Origin: Saprospirales bacterium
Lineage (GTDB): Bacteria; Bacteroidota; Bacteroidia; Chitinophagales; Saprospiraceae
Length of the DNA stretch: 40,096 nucleotides
Assembly (NCBI GenBank): GCA_002698985.1
Contig: PAAY01000073.1
Span: 1 to 40,096, forward strand
Reading direction: 5' to 3'
Each line of letters opens with the position of its first letter. Position 1 is the stretch's first letter. Positions 1 to 7,926 of the stretch are shown piece after piece. Made by a program: the position numbers and the translations under genes. Below the pieces are notes generated by a model that was not told the origin of the DNA, did no database searches, and worked only from the letters and a program-made list of their open reading frames with translations.

Positions 1-257
1 AGTTGTCTGAATCACGGATTTTCACGGATTGTGGGATTGCCCGGAATGGGAATTACATTGTCAACCGGCGAAATCGGATAATCCGTTACTTCAGCGATTC
101 TGACGAAAGATAGTTGTCTGAATCACGGATTGTGGGATTGCACGGAATGGGACGAGCTTCCTCTATACCTAGGACAGCAGCTCGGAACCAAAAACCCAAA
201 AAAAACTCACAATTACCTTCAAAAAATACCATTCAAAAACCTCATCAAAATCCTCCC
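1..257. repeat. Direct repeat pair upstream of the aminotransferase
   Basis: Two copies of a roughly 40-base sequence beginning AGTTGTCTGAATCACGGATT lie at about 1-51 and 112-152. The first copy carries an extra 10 bases (TTCACGGATT), itself a duplication of the end of the motif. No convincing gene lies here. An open frame runs from 114 into the aminotransferase, but its first 48 codons are this repeat plus low-complexity lysine/asparagine-rich sequence and are unlike the family N-terminus. Confidence 0.7.
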
Positions 258-1400
258 ATGAAAATTCCCGGATTTTCCATAGACAAAGTGGCAGCAGCAG
301 CGGGCACGGATCCCAAAGTGCTCCGCATGGAAAACCTGGATACCGACCTGGCGCCGCCCCATGCTGCCATAGAGGCTACCAAAGCCATTTTGGGGGTGGA
401 TGATTTCAACAGTTACCTGCCATTCACGGGGCAAAGGCCGTTGCGGGAGGCGGTTGCCGAAAAGCTGCACAAACAAACAGGAAAAGCTTACGAGGCCGAT
501 CAGGTCATCATTACCTGCGGTGGCACGGAGGCCATGCTCAATGCCTTGCTGGCGACTATCAATCCGGGTGATGAGGTCATCCTCACCGATCCCACCTATG
601 CCGGAATGATCGGCCGGGTTCAGCTGGTGCGGGGGGTACCCCGGCTGGTGCCCTGGCTCCCCATTAATGGTGAATGGCGGCTGGACCTGGTGGCTTTGCA
701 AAAAGCTGTCAACAAGAAAACCAGGGCCGTTTTCCTGATGAACCCATCCATGCCCACCGGCGCCGTGATGACCCTTGCCGAATGGCAGGCCGTAGCTGAA
801 TGCTGCCGTGAGCACGATCTGTGGTTGATCTAGAATGCGGCCATGGAGCGCATCCTTTTCGACAACCGCAGTGTCATCCATCCGGCAGCGCTGGAGGGTA
901 TGCACGAGCGCACCATCGTCATCGGCTCAGTTTCGAAGGAGTACCGGATGATAGGCTGGCGTGTGGGCTGGTTGGTGGTTCCCAAACCATTGGTAGAAGC
1001 CATGACGACCACCCATGTTTACAATGTGGTGACGCCCGTGGGTATTGCCCAGATGGGGGCGCTTGCAGCCTTGCAATACGGTGAGCGGGGAGTGGAGCAG
1101 GCCGTGCAGATATGGCAGGAAAGAAGGGATGTGCTCAACAAACAACTGGAAGGACTCGGCTCTATTCCCGCTGCCGGTGGCTGGTCGCAGATCCTCGATG
1201 TGTCGCAATGGGGGCTCACGGCCGACCAGGCTTCGGAAATGCTGCTGGCAAAGTCCAAAATAGCAGCCACCCCCATGACCAACTGGGGCGGCCCCGAGGC
1301 ACAGCGCTATGTACGCCTCGTCTTCAGCAATGAGCCGGTTGCACGCCTGCGAACAGTCGGCTCCCGCATCCGCAATCTGCTTTCCGGTCTGGGAGCTTAG
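258..1400 (+). pseudogene. PLP-dependent class I/II aminotransferase interrupted by an in-frame TAG
   Basis: A fold-type I pyridoxal-phosphate aminotransferase split by one nonsense codon at 831-833. The halves are in the same frame with no gap: the sequence reads ...HDLWLI, stop, NAAMERILFDNR.... The family normally has an aromatic residue at this point, usually Tyr (TAT/TAC to TAG needs one base change). The upstream half carries the N-terminal arm and the cofactor-ring region (VIITCGGTEAML, DPTYAGM, NPSMPTG). The Schiff-base lysine lies after the stop, in GSVSKEYRMIGWRVGW, so neither fragment alone should be active. A restart at ATG 843 would lack the first half. I chose ATG 258 (MKIPGFSID) because upstream residues are repeat-derived. 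TAG is an ordinary stop in this window, so recoding is unlikely. It is either a real pseudogene or a sequencing error. The substrate cannot be told from sequence alone. Confidence 0.85.
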
Positions 1401-1432
1401 CTTTTCTTCGGCAATACTTCGGCGCAAGTCCA

Positions 1433-1440
1433 TACATTTG
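1433..1440 (+). promoter_or_regulatory. Bacteroidota -7 element (TACATTTG) directly before the methyltransferase ATG
   Basis: Matches TAnnTTTG exactly and ends only four bases before ATG 1445, so transcription would start at or beside the start codon, giving a leaderless or nearly leaderless mRNA. No clear -33 TTTG is seen. Confidence 0.5.
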
Positions 1441-1444
1441 CCGC

Positions 1445-2362
1445 ATGGCGAAAAAGCGAAAAGGTACAACGACCAGTTCTTTCGGAGTGAACGGCCGGAT
1501 CAATCACGATTCCAGCAAGTTCTACAATTCCCGTTTGTACACCGAGTTGGGCATCAAGGCCAGCAAAAAAGGCGAGCCCGATCAGCCATTCCCGGAAAAA
1601 TACCTCAACAAGGTCATCAAGGCCAGTGCAGAAAACATGAAGCACCTGCCCGATAATTCGGTGCACCTGATGATCACCTCTCCGCCCTACAACGCCGCCA
1701 AAGATTACGATGAAGACCTCTCCCTCAAAGAATACCTGGCCCTGCTGGAGCAGGTGTTCCGGGAGACCTACCGGGTGCTGGTGCACGGAGGCCGGGCCTG
1801 CATAAACGTGGCCAACCTGGGCCGCAAGCCCTACATACCGCTCACCACTTTCATCACGAAAATGATGATGGACATCGGCTTTCTGATGCGGGGGGAAATC
1901 CTTTGGGACAAAGGTGCCAGCGCAAGTTCATCCACGGCCTGGGGCTCCTGGAAAAGCGCCTCCAACCCCATCCTCAGGGACGTGCACGAGTACATCCTCA
2001 TTTTCTCAAAAGGGGACTACAAACGCCATTTGACGAAGGAGCAAAAAACCGTAAAGAAGAACAGCATCGGCAGGGACGAATTCCTGGAATGGACCAAAAC
2101 CGTCTGGCAAATGCCCGCCGAATCCGCCCGTAGGGTAGGGCACCCGGCACCCTTCCCGGAAGAACTGCCCCGTCGCCTCATTCACCTCTATTCCTTTGAA
2201 ACGGACATCGTGCTGGACCCCTTCATGGGCAGCGGCACCACCGCCGTGGCAGCCCTGAAATCCGGCCGCAATTTCGTCGGCTACGAAATCATGCCTGATT
2301 ACCTTAAACTGGCCCGAAAACGCATTGCGCAAGCGAGGAAAGGCGTGACACGTAACTCGTGA
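1445..2362 (+). CDS. Orphan DNA methyltransferase (beta-class N4-cytosine/N6-adenine type)
   Basis: S-adenosylmethionine-dependent DNA amino-methyltransferase of 305 residues. Catalytic motif IV is SPPY at residues 79-82, and the AdoMet-binding motif I region is DPFMGSGTT at 258-266. The order IV before I, with the variable recognition region between, is the beta-class arrangement. SPPY is commoner in N4-cytosine enzymes and DPPY in N6-adenine enzymes, so m4C is a reasonable but unproven guess. No restriction endonuclease, specificity subunit or Vsr gene is adjacent, so it is probably a solitary methylase with a regulatory or protective role. The N-terminus is basic (MAKKRKG). The last residues (VTRNS) and the TGA stop are encoded by the intergenic TCGTGAC-type repeat, so the original C-terminus may have been replaced. 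Confidence 0.88.
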   Translation: MAKKRKGTTTSSFGVNGRINHDSSKFYNSRLYTELGIKASKKGEPDQPFPEKYLNKVIKASAENMKHLPDNSVHLMITSPPYNAAKDYDEDLSLKEYLALLEQVFRETYRVLVHGGRACINVANLGRKPYIPLTTFITKMMMDIGFLMRGEILWDKGASASSSTAWGSWKSASNPILRDVHEYILIFSKGDYKRHLTKEQKTVKKNSIGRDEFLEWTKTVWQMPAESARRVGHPAPFPEELPRRLIHLYSFETDIVLDPFMGSGTTAVAALKSGRNFVGYEIMPDYLKLARKRIAQARKGVTRNS

Positions 2363-2446
2363 CTCGTGACTCGTAACACGTGACTCGTGACAACCATGAC
2401 GTTCATGGCAGGTGATGGCAGCGCCTCCAACTCTACTCCCTACTCT
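2344..2446. repeat. TCGTGAC and CTACTCC tandem repeats between methyltransferase and SDR genes
   Basis: Positions 2344-2391 hold tandem variants of GTGACTCGTGACTCGTAACA, and 2430-2468 hold five to six copies of the 7-mer CTACTCC (GGGAGTA on the other strand). The two genes are convergent, and each runs into its own repeat: the first family encodes the methyltransferase tail, the second the SDR tail. The same TCGTGAC family recurs at 36070-36117. No hairpin-T terminator is visible. Confidence 0.85.
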
Positions 2447-3445
2447 CTACTCCCTACTCCCTACTCCCACCAGCCATTCCACCGTTTTTCGTAGCCCTTC
2501 GGGCAATGGGGTAGGTTGGTAGCCCAGTTCCCGTTCCGCCTTTTCGGTGGAGAGCTGCCAGTTGTAGAGGTATTTGCGGACCCAGGGCGGCGTCAGCAGC
2601 GGGTCCTTGTTGGTGAGGTCGGCTCGTATTTCCATCAGCCTGGCGGCAAAATTGATGACCGGGATGGGGATTTTGAAGAGGCGCTGTTCTTTGCCAGTGA
2701 CTTGGGCGAGCAGTTGGAAAAATTCATTGAAAGAAGCGTTGTCGCCACCCAGTATGTAACGTTCACCGGGGCGGCCTTTCTCCATGGCCTTCAGGTGGCC
2801 TTCCACCACATCGTCGATGTAAACATAGTTGCCGATGCTGGAGCCATCTCCGGGGATGAGCCTGAATTTTCCTTCCAGGTACATCTTCACCATGCGGGTG
2901 ACGCCGTTGCTGTCGCTGAGCAAACCGGGGCCGTAAACCCGGGTGGGATTCACCGTGATGATCTCCAGCCCTTCTTTCGAGACCAGTTTCTGCACCTCTT
3001 TTTCGGCTTTGGCTTTGGAGCGCTCGTAATGGGTAAAATGCTCCACCCACCTGGGAGTGGTCTCATCCGAAGGTACGCCGTCTTTGCTGGGACTGATGAC
3101 CCCGGCGGTGGAGGTAAAAACGATTTTGCTGACTCCGGCCTCCAGTGCGGCGTGAAATACATTCAGCGCCCCGTCAACATTCAGCCGGTAAAAGGTCTGG
3201 TCGTCTTTGGCCCAGGGCTTGGCGAAGGCCGCCACATGGAATACCGCATCAGTGCCTTTGACGGCCTTTTTGAGGCTGTCGGGGTCCAGCAAGTCACCTT
3301 TGAACAGGTGTACGCCTTCCTTCGGTAAACCCCCGGTTTTCTTCTCACTCCGGTAAAGGGCATGCACCTCATGCCCGCCAGCAACCAACTGCTCCGTCAA
3401 TTGCTGACCGATGTATCCTGTGGCTCCTGTGATGAAATACTTCAT
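2447..3445 (-). CDS. NAD(P)-dependent epimerase/dehydratase (extended SDR)
   Basis: 332-residue extended short-chain dehydrogenase/reductase. The Rossmann dinucleotide motif TGATGYIG is at residues 6-13 (Gly7, Gly10, Gly13). The catalytic Tyr140 and Lys144 are in HYERSKAK, preceded by the serine-containing strand TSTAGV. NPTRVYGPG near 167 is the usual post-catalytic segment. It resembles the dihydroflavonol-4-reductase/3-beta-HSD-like group, which act on ketones or NDP-sugar-like substrates; the real substrate is not evident. It is monocistronic, with a repeat array on each side. The final residues (VGVGSRE) and the TAG stop are read from GGGAGTA repeat units, so the C-terminal tail is repeat-derived. 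Confidence 0.85.
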   Translation of the reverse strand: MKYFITGATGYIGQQLTEQLVAGGHEVHALYRSEKKTGGLPKEGVHLFKGDLLDPDSLKKAVKGTDAVFHVAAFAKPWAKDDQTFYRLNVDGALNVFHAALEAGVSKIVFTSTAGVISPSKDGVPSDETTPRWVEHFTHYERSKAKAEKEVQKLVSKEGLEIITVNPTRVYGPGLLSDSNGVTRMVKMYLEGKFRLIPGDGSSIGNYVYIDDVVEGHLKAMEKGRPGERYILGGDNASFNEFFQLLAQVTGKEQRLFKIPIPVINFAARLMEIRADLTNKDPLLTPPWVRKYLYNWQLSTEKAERELGYQPTPLPEGLRKTVEWLVGVGSRE

Positions 3446-3454
3446 GTGGTTTAA

Positions 3455-3775
3455 GCACCTGCGGTGCGTTTAGGCTCGGCTTCGCCATTGCGTTTACACT
3501 TGGCTTCGCCTTCGTGTTTAGGCACCTACTGTGCGTTTACACTTGGCTTCGCCTTCGTGTTTAAACCTGCGGTGTTTACAGTAGCGCAGCCTTTAGGCTG
3601 CGCAAGTCCGGCGACCTTCAGGTTGCCGGAAGATGATGTGGCAAATCCTGTTAACGACCTGAAGGTCGTATTACCTGCACAGCCTAAAGGCTATGCTACT
3701 GGCACAACCTGAAGGTCGTATTACCTGCACAGCCTGAAGGCCATGCTACTGGCACAACCTGAAGGTCGTGCTACT
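3455..3775. repeat. Array of small CC-loop-GG hairpins with GTTTA spacers
   Basis: This 320-base region upstream of the SDR and downstream of the metalloprotease holds no gene. It is a run of short hairpins with 3-5 base loops: GCACC-TGC-GGTGC (about 3455), GGC-TTC-GCC nested in CAC/GTG, GCGCAGCC-TTTA-GGCTGCGC (about 3585-3604), GGCGACC-TTCA-GGTTGCC, ACGACC-TGAA-GGTCGT and AGCC-TAAA-GGCT. The left part (3455-3578) is punctuated by GTTTA; the right part repeats CTGGCACAACCTGAAGG with period about 54-55 bases. The final unit supplies the TAG stop of the metalloprotease at 3771-3773. Confidence 0.85.
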
Positions 3776-6700
3776 TCTGAACCACGATCCTGCTTCCGAA
3801 AACACCCTCATCGGTGTGGATGCGGAGCAGGTACACACCGGCGGGCAGTTCACTGGTCAAAACGTTCATCCGCTCGGTGTTTTGCGAAGCGACGACCGTA
3901 TTCATCAGCTTTCCGGTGATGCTGTACAGTTGCACCTGGCTGATGCTCTTGGGCGTACCTACCGATTCAACGGTGAAACTGCCACTGGCCGGGTTCGGGA
4001 ATATCTTCACGGCGCCAGCTGCGGACAGGTCCTTTGTGGCTGATGGCGGTGCATCCGGGTCGATGACGATGTTGAACCTTGGTGTACCAAAGAATCCACC
4101 CGTACCATCTTCAATGCTGAAAGTAAAGTAGTCGCTGGTGGCACTGCCGTCTGTATTGGTGTAGGTGATCTGGCTGGCTGCGATGTCCAGCATGGTGAAG
4201 CTGTCGCCGGTGCCCAGTTGCATGCCGCCTTTGCTCACGAATCCGTGCTCCGTGTTTTTGACGATGGTGAAAACCAGCTCATCGGCGCCGTTGTCGGCGT
4301 CGGTGGCTTCCAGCTTGTCGGTGTAGATCAGCCTGAAATCGTTGGGCGGACAGGCCAGGGTATCGTTTTTCACGAGGGTGGGGCTGTTGGGGATGCTCTC
4401 GGCGCAGTATTCAAAAGCCCAGCTGTTGAAGGTTCCCCCTTCTCCCTGGGTGTTGATCACCTCCAGAATCAGCTTCCAGTCGCCCTGCACGTTTTTGCCG
4501 GCGAAGGCGGCGAGGGGCTCTTCAGGCTTGTACAGGAGTCCTGTATTCGGCGGGCATGGGATGTCGGCAGACGGCGCCAGATCGGAGAATCCCAGGTCGA
4601 TCTGATTGCTGCCGCAAAGCAGGGCCGTCATCAGCGCAACGGAGTCGCCGTCGGGGCTTTTCAATCGCAGGGCAATGTGGGCTACGGCGGTGTGGGTGCC
4701 CTTCACGTTGTTGACCCGAACTTCGCTCACGGTGCCGTTTTGCGGGATGTTGATGGGCGCCTGGATGTACGGCAGCCCGATGCCGGAGATGTTGATGTTG
4801 CCGCCGTTGTACTGTTTCGATTCACATACCTGGGTTTTGGTGTGGAAGCTGCCCGGATCGGCCCAATCGCCGGTGCTGCATTCATTGTTGCCACGAATGC
4901 GCCAGAAGTAGGCGGTGTTGTCTTCCAGGGTGGCAGCCGGTGTGTAGGTGGTGCCGGTCAGTCCGCTGGCTTGTTCCACCACATCAGCGCCGAAATTGGG
5001 GCTGGTGGCGATTTCAATGTCATAGGAAGTAGCATTTGGTGAGCCGGTCCACTCAAAGGTGGGCAAGGCAGATACACCGGCCGTGCCGTTCGGGCTGTTT
5101 GCGACGATGGCCGAAAAGTCGCTGCTGACAACTGTGATGAGCAGCGGGCGCTCCTGTGCCGGCAGGGTGTCGGCGGTGGCCACGATGGTGACCGGAAAAT
5201 CGCCGCTGTCGGTTACCCCGCTCATGTCAATGGTGATGGTGGCGTTTTCGCCTGCGGCAACGGGGTTGGTGGAATAGTTGGCCACGGCACCGGCAGGCAA
5301 GCCCTGTACGTCGAGGTTGACCATGCCAGCGTAGCCGAGGAGAGAACCGGTTTCAACCTGCACCTCGAGGCTGCCCGGCAGGCATACCCGGCCGTTCTCT
5401 GGCGAGGTCTGGAGGGAGAAGCCCGGTTGTGCCGCAGGCACGATGGAAAAATCTTCGTTGGAAATGTCGAAAAAGATGTTGTCGGCGGCTTCCACCCGCA
5501 CCCTGGCGCTGGTGGATTCCAGGTCCGGCACCACCACGAAAGCGCTGCCATCGTTGGCAGTTTCGCTCAGCAGGGTGTAGGGGTAGGTGAATCCACCGTC
5601 AACGGACAGGCGGATGTTCACCTTCTGGCAATTGACAGGGGCCTGGTCGGTGTTGGCCACATCCCAGCTCACCTCCACATACTGGCCGGCCTCCCAGGTG
5701 GTGGCGGTGTTGGGTTCCGTCACCAGAAACGGCCCCGCCTGATCGGTGGCGTTGAAGGCTATTTCGCTGTACATCCATGCGCCGGCGCCGAGGTTGTTGT
5801 CGCGGGCCGTGAAGCGGAAAGTGAGCACCCGGCTATAGGTGGGCAGTACCTCCTGCGGGTCGGAGGCATTGTTGATGATGGTCTGTATCTTCGGAAAAAC
5901 CCGGGTTGGCGAAGCTCCCGGAATCAAGGAGCGGAAGGCCGGGGCTGTGCCCGTTGGCGAACCCAGCGGGCTGGGCGGTCCCAGGTCGTATTCTTCCCAA
6001 ACGTAAGTCAGGTTGCTGTTGTCGGGGTCGGTGGCATTGCCGGTCAGCTCAAAAGGTGTGCTGATGGGGATGTAGAATCCGCCGGTCAGTGGCAGGTCGG
6101 TGGTGGGCATTTCATTGCCGATGGTAATGACCTGGGCGCAGGAGGCACCGCCGCCGTTGCGACTGAAGTTGCGGATGCGCTCCATGCTGTTGATGTGGAA
6201 GTAGTCGTCGGTTACGTCCTGCAAGTGGTTGCTTCCGCAAACGCCGTTTCCGTTGTAACACATGATGGAACTGCCGCTGCCCGGCTCATAAGCCGTCGAG
6301 GGCGTTTCGTTCTCGTCGTCGCATTTGTTGAAGGTGTGGGTGGCGCTGAACTGGTGCCCCATCTCGTGGCCCACCACGATGTAAAACAGTGATCCCACAT
6401 AAGGCCCGAACATACAGGACACGCCTCTTCCCTTCGGAAAGGGGGCGGGTGGGGTACTGGAACCATTGCAGACTGAGCCGAGCTGAGCAAGACCCCCGCC
6501 GTTGGTGCCGAAAACATGGCCAATGTCATAACCATCCAGGCCGTAAGCACCATTGAGCACCGGTGGGTTCTCGCTGATCATTTCGGAGGTGTTGCCATTG
6601 GTGTAGGGGTCGCCGCTGTTGGGCGGAAAGAAGAAGGTCTGGTCGGTGTTGTCAATGAGCACCAGGCGGATGGCATTGTCTTTTTCGAAAACGCTGTTCA

Positions 6701-7436
6701 CCTGGTTGACGACGCTAACCACCGCCGACATGACGGAAGCTACGGTGCCGCCATTGGCGGAGGAATACTCAGCAGTGGTGGCAATGGCCAGCCGGTAAGT
6801 GTACAGATCAACGGCCGTGCTGCTTCTCCGAAAGCTTTCGGGGCCAAGTTTAGCATCAACAGGGCCTGCAAGGTCTTGTGGCAACTCGTCGTCGTGCAGG
6901 CCGCAGAAGGCTGCCACCTGCGATGCGTCGAAACCGGCTTTTCTCAGTTCGTAACTCATGTACTGGTCCACTTCACCTTCCACAACCGGGCTGATGAGAA
7001 CGGTGCCGCCCACCGTCTGAACGATGGCGTGAAAACCCCGCAGGGTGTGGTCCATGCGCATGGTCACAGCCGGATTGCTGATGCTGCGGCCGGCATAGGT
7101 CTTTATCATCGGAAACCTTTCGGCCAGTCCCGGTTCCATGATGGGTGATTCCACCACTTCGAACAGCTCCATGCTGCCATCGGGCATGGGCAGGCTGACC
7201 TGCAGCGGCTGGCTGGCTTGAGCGCTGAACTCCATTGGGGCGTAGCGCAGGTAGTTGCGGATGCCGTCGAAGTCGAGTTGTAAGCTGCGGAATTCATCGG
7301 GCTGCACATCCCATTCGCCTGCGGCAACGGAGTTGACGGCGCTGGCCGGAATGTCTGTCCAGAAATTGCCCGACTGGGCGAAGAGGCCAATGGCCAAAAA
7401 GAGGGAAGCAAGGGTGGTAAATGTTCTTTTCATCAT
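3771..7436 (-). CDS. Secreted multidomain reprolysin-like metalloprotease with T9SS sorting domain
   Basis: Secreted zinc metalloprotease of 1221 residues. The start is the MMKRTF methionine at 7436, which opens a clean signal peptide ending ...LFAQS. The open frame extends to 7682, but that part lies in repeats and spans the -7 promoter box. Domains in order: signal peptide; propeptide to about 190; metzincin-type catalytic domain with HEMGHQFSATH (His357, Glu358, His361, His367); Ig/FN3-like segments at about 560-870, one ending in YFWRIRG; a P/Homo B-like domain at about 887-1015; a cadherin/CSPG-like repeat at about 1022-1125; and a C-terminal Por sorting domain at about 1140-1221 (FPNPASGSF ... 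LPAGVYLLRI ... IVVQK). The metzincin glycine (HExxHxxGxxH) is Ser364 here. It should be exported by Sec and then T9SS, and may cleave extracellular protein. The gene is probably monocistronic. Confidence 0.9.
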   Translation of the reverse strand: MMKRTFTTLASLFLAIGLFAQSGNFWTDIPASAVNSVAAGEWDVQPDEFRSLQLDFDGIRNYLRYAPMEFSAQASQPLQVSLPMPDGSMELFEVVESPIMEPGLAERFPMIKTYAGRSISNPAVTMRMDHTLRGFHAIVQTVGGTVLISPVVEGEVDQYMSYELRKAGFDASQVAAFCGLHDDELPQDLAGPVDAKLGPESFRRSSTAVDLYTYRLAIATTAEYSSANGGTVASVMSAVVSVVNQVNSVFEKDNAIRLVLIDNTDQTFFFPPNSGDPYTNGNTSEMISENPPVLNGAYGLDGYDIGHVFGTNGGGLAQLGSVCNGSSTPPAPFPKGRGVSCMFGPYVGSLFYIVVGHEMGHQFSATHTFNKCDDENETPSTAYEPGSGSSIMCYNGNGVCGSNHLQDVTDDYFHINSMERIRNFSRNGGGASCAQVITIGNEMPTTDLPLTGGFYIPISTPFELTGNATDPDNSNLTYVWEEYDLGPPSPLGSPTGTAPAFRSLIPGASPTRVFPKIQTIINNASDPQEVLPTYSRVLTFRFTARDNNLGAGAWMYSEIAFNATDQAGPFLVTEPNTATTWEAGQYVEVSWDVANTDQAPVNCQKVNIRLSVDGGFTYPYTLLSETANDGSAFVVVPDLESTSARVRVEAADNIFFDISNEDFSIVPAAQPGFSLQTSPENGRVCLPGSLEVQVETGSLLGYAGMVNLDVQGLPAGAVANYSTNPVAAGENATITIDMSGVTDSGDFPVTIVATADTLPAQERPLLITVVSSDFSAIVANSPNGTAGVSALPTFEWTGSPNATSYDIEIATSPNFGADVVEQASGLTGTTYTPAATLEDNTAYFWRIRGNNECSTGDWADPGSFHTKTQVCESKQYNGGNINISGIGLPYIQAPINIPQNGTVSEVRVNNVKGTHTAVAHIALRLKSPDGDSVALMTALLCGSNQIDLGFSDLAPSADIPCPPNTGLLYKPEEPLAAFAGKNVQGDWKLILEVINTQGEGGTFNSWAFEYCAESIPNSPTLVKNDTLACPPNDFRLIYTDKLEATDADNGADELVFTIVKNTEHGFVSKGGMQLGTGDSFTMLDIAASQITYTNTDGSATSDYFTFSIEDGTGGFFGTPRFNIVIDPDAPPSATKDLSAAGAVKIFPNPASGSFTVESVGTPKSISQVQLYSITGKLMNTVVASQNTERMNVLTSELPAGVYLLRIHTDEGVFGSRIVVQK

Positions 7437-7486
7437 GGAAACGGAAAGTTTTATAGGCCCTGACTGGGCCGGTTTTGCATACCGGG

Positions 7487-7494
7487 CAAAGCTA
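7487..7494 (-). promoter_or_regulatory. -7 element TAGCTTTG for the metalloprotease
   Basis: Exact TAnnTTTG on the minus strand, 50 bases before ATG 7436. It supports the 7436 start over upstream in-frame ATGs. The same octamer precedes the DUF255 gene at 30253-30260. No good -33 box is seen. Confidence 0.5.
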
Positions 7495-7539
7495 AGGAAC
7501 GCCAACTGGACTGCCAGCAGGAAATTGCCGGGCAGGGCA

Positions 7540-7905
7540 GGAGGGTGACATTTGGGGGAGGAACTGAGGATTTGAAGAATCGAGGAACTGAGCCCCGAAA
7601 GCTTTCGGGGGAAGAACTGAGCCCCGAATCCCAAAATCCTTCGGGATCGGGGGAGGAACTGAGCGCACTGGAAAAAGGCCATATTCTGGTTAGTGCTTGT
7701 TTGAATCCCGAGGCAATCTCGGGATCAAAAACATGAGTCTTTCGTGAATTAGGGGTTTTGAAGTGTACTCAGATTTCTGATGTAAAATTTCTGATTGGTG
7801 ATTTGCCAGAGTCTACTAACATTAATCATGCAAAGCTCTTTTGGCCAATGGGCGACAAGGTGCGAGGGAGACTTGGCGAAAAAAATGGATGTATCTTAAC
7901 TTCGG
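7540..7905. repeat. GAGGAACTGAG repeats and CCCGA palindromes; then AT-rich leader
   Basis: From 7556 to about 7670 there are degenerate repeats of GAGGAACTGAG/GAGGAATCGAG. An 18-bp perfect palindrome CCCCGAAAGCTTTCGGGG lies at 7593-7610, and ATCCCGAG-n5-CTCGGGAT hairpins lie at about 7637-7728. The same combination occurs in the other orientation at 28040-28125. From about 7741 composition becomes AT-rich and continues into the next gene; no gene or clear promoter is seen in 7741-7905. Confidence 0.7.
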
Positions 7906-7926
7906 ATGAAACAAAACAATTGGGTC

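Noticed and set aside
831-833. TAG recoded as an amino acid in the aminotransferase
   Set aside because: TAG ends several other genes here (metalloprotease, S9 peptidase, DUF255 protein), so it is a normal stop.
1445-2362. Complete restriction-modification system
   Set aside because: Neighbours are an aminotransferase remnant and an SDR; no endonuclease is present.
5427-6392. Long open frame antisense to the metalloprotease (and similar ones at 4218-5042, 10041-11003, 14565-15857, 36762-37646)
   Set aside because: They are shadows of GC-rich genes on the other strand; their translations show no signal peptide, domain or promoter.
7437-7682. N-terminal extension of the metalloprotease to 7682
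   Set aside because: It would place the protein start in repeats upstream of the -7 box and bury the signal peptide at residue 83.
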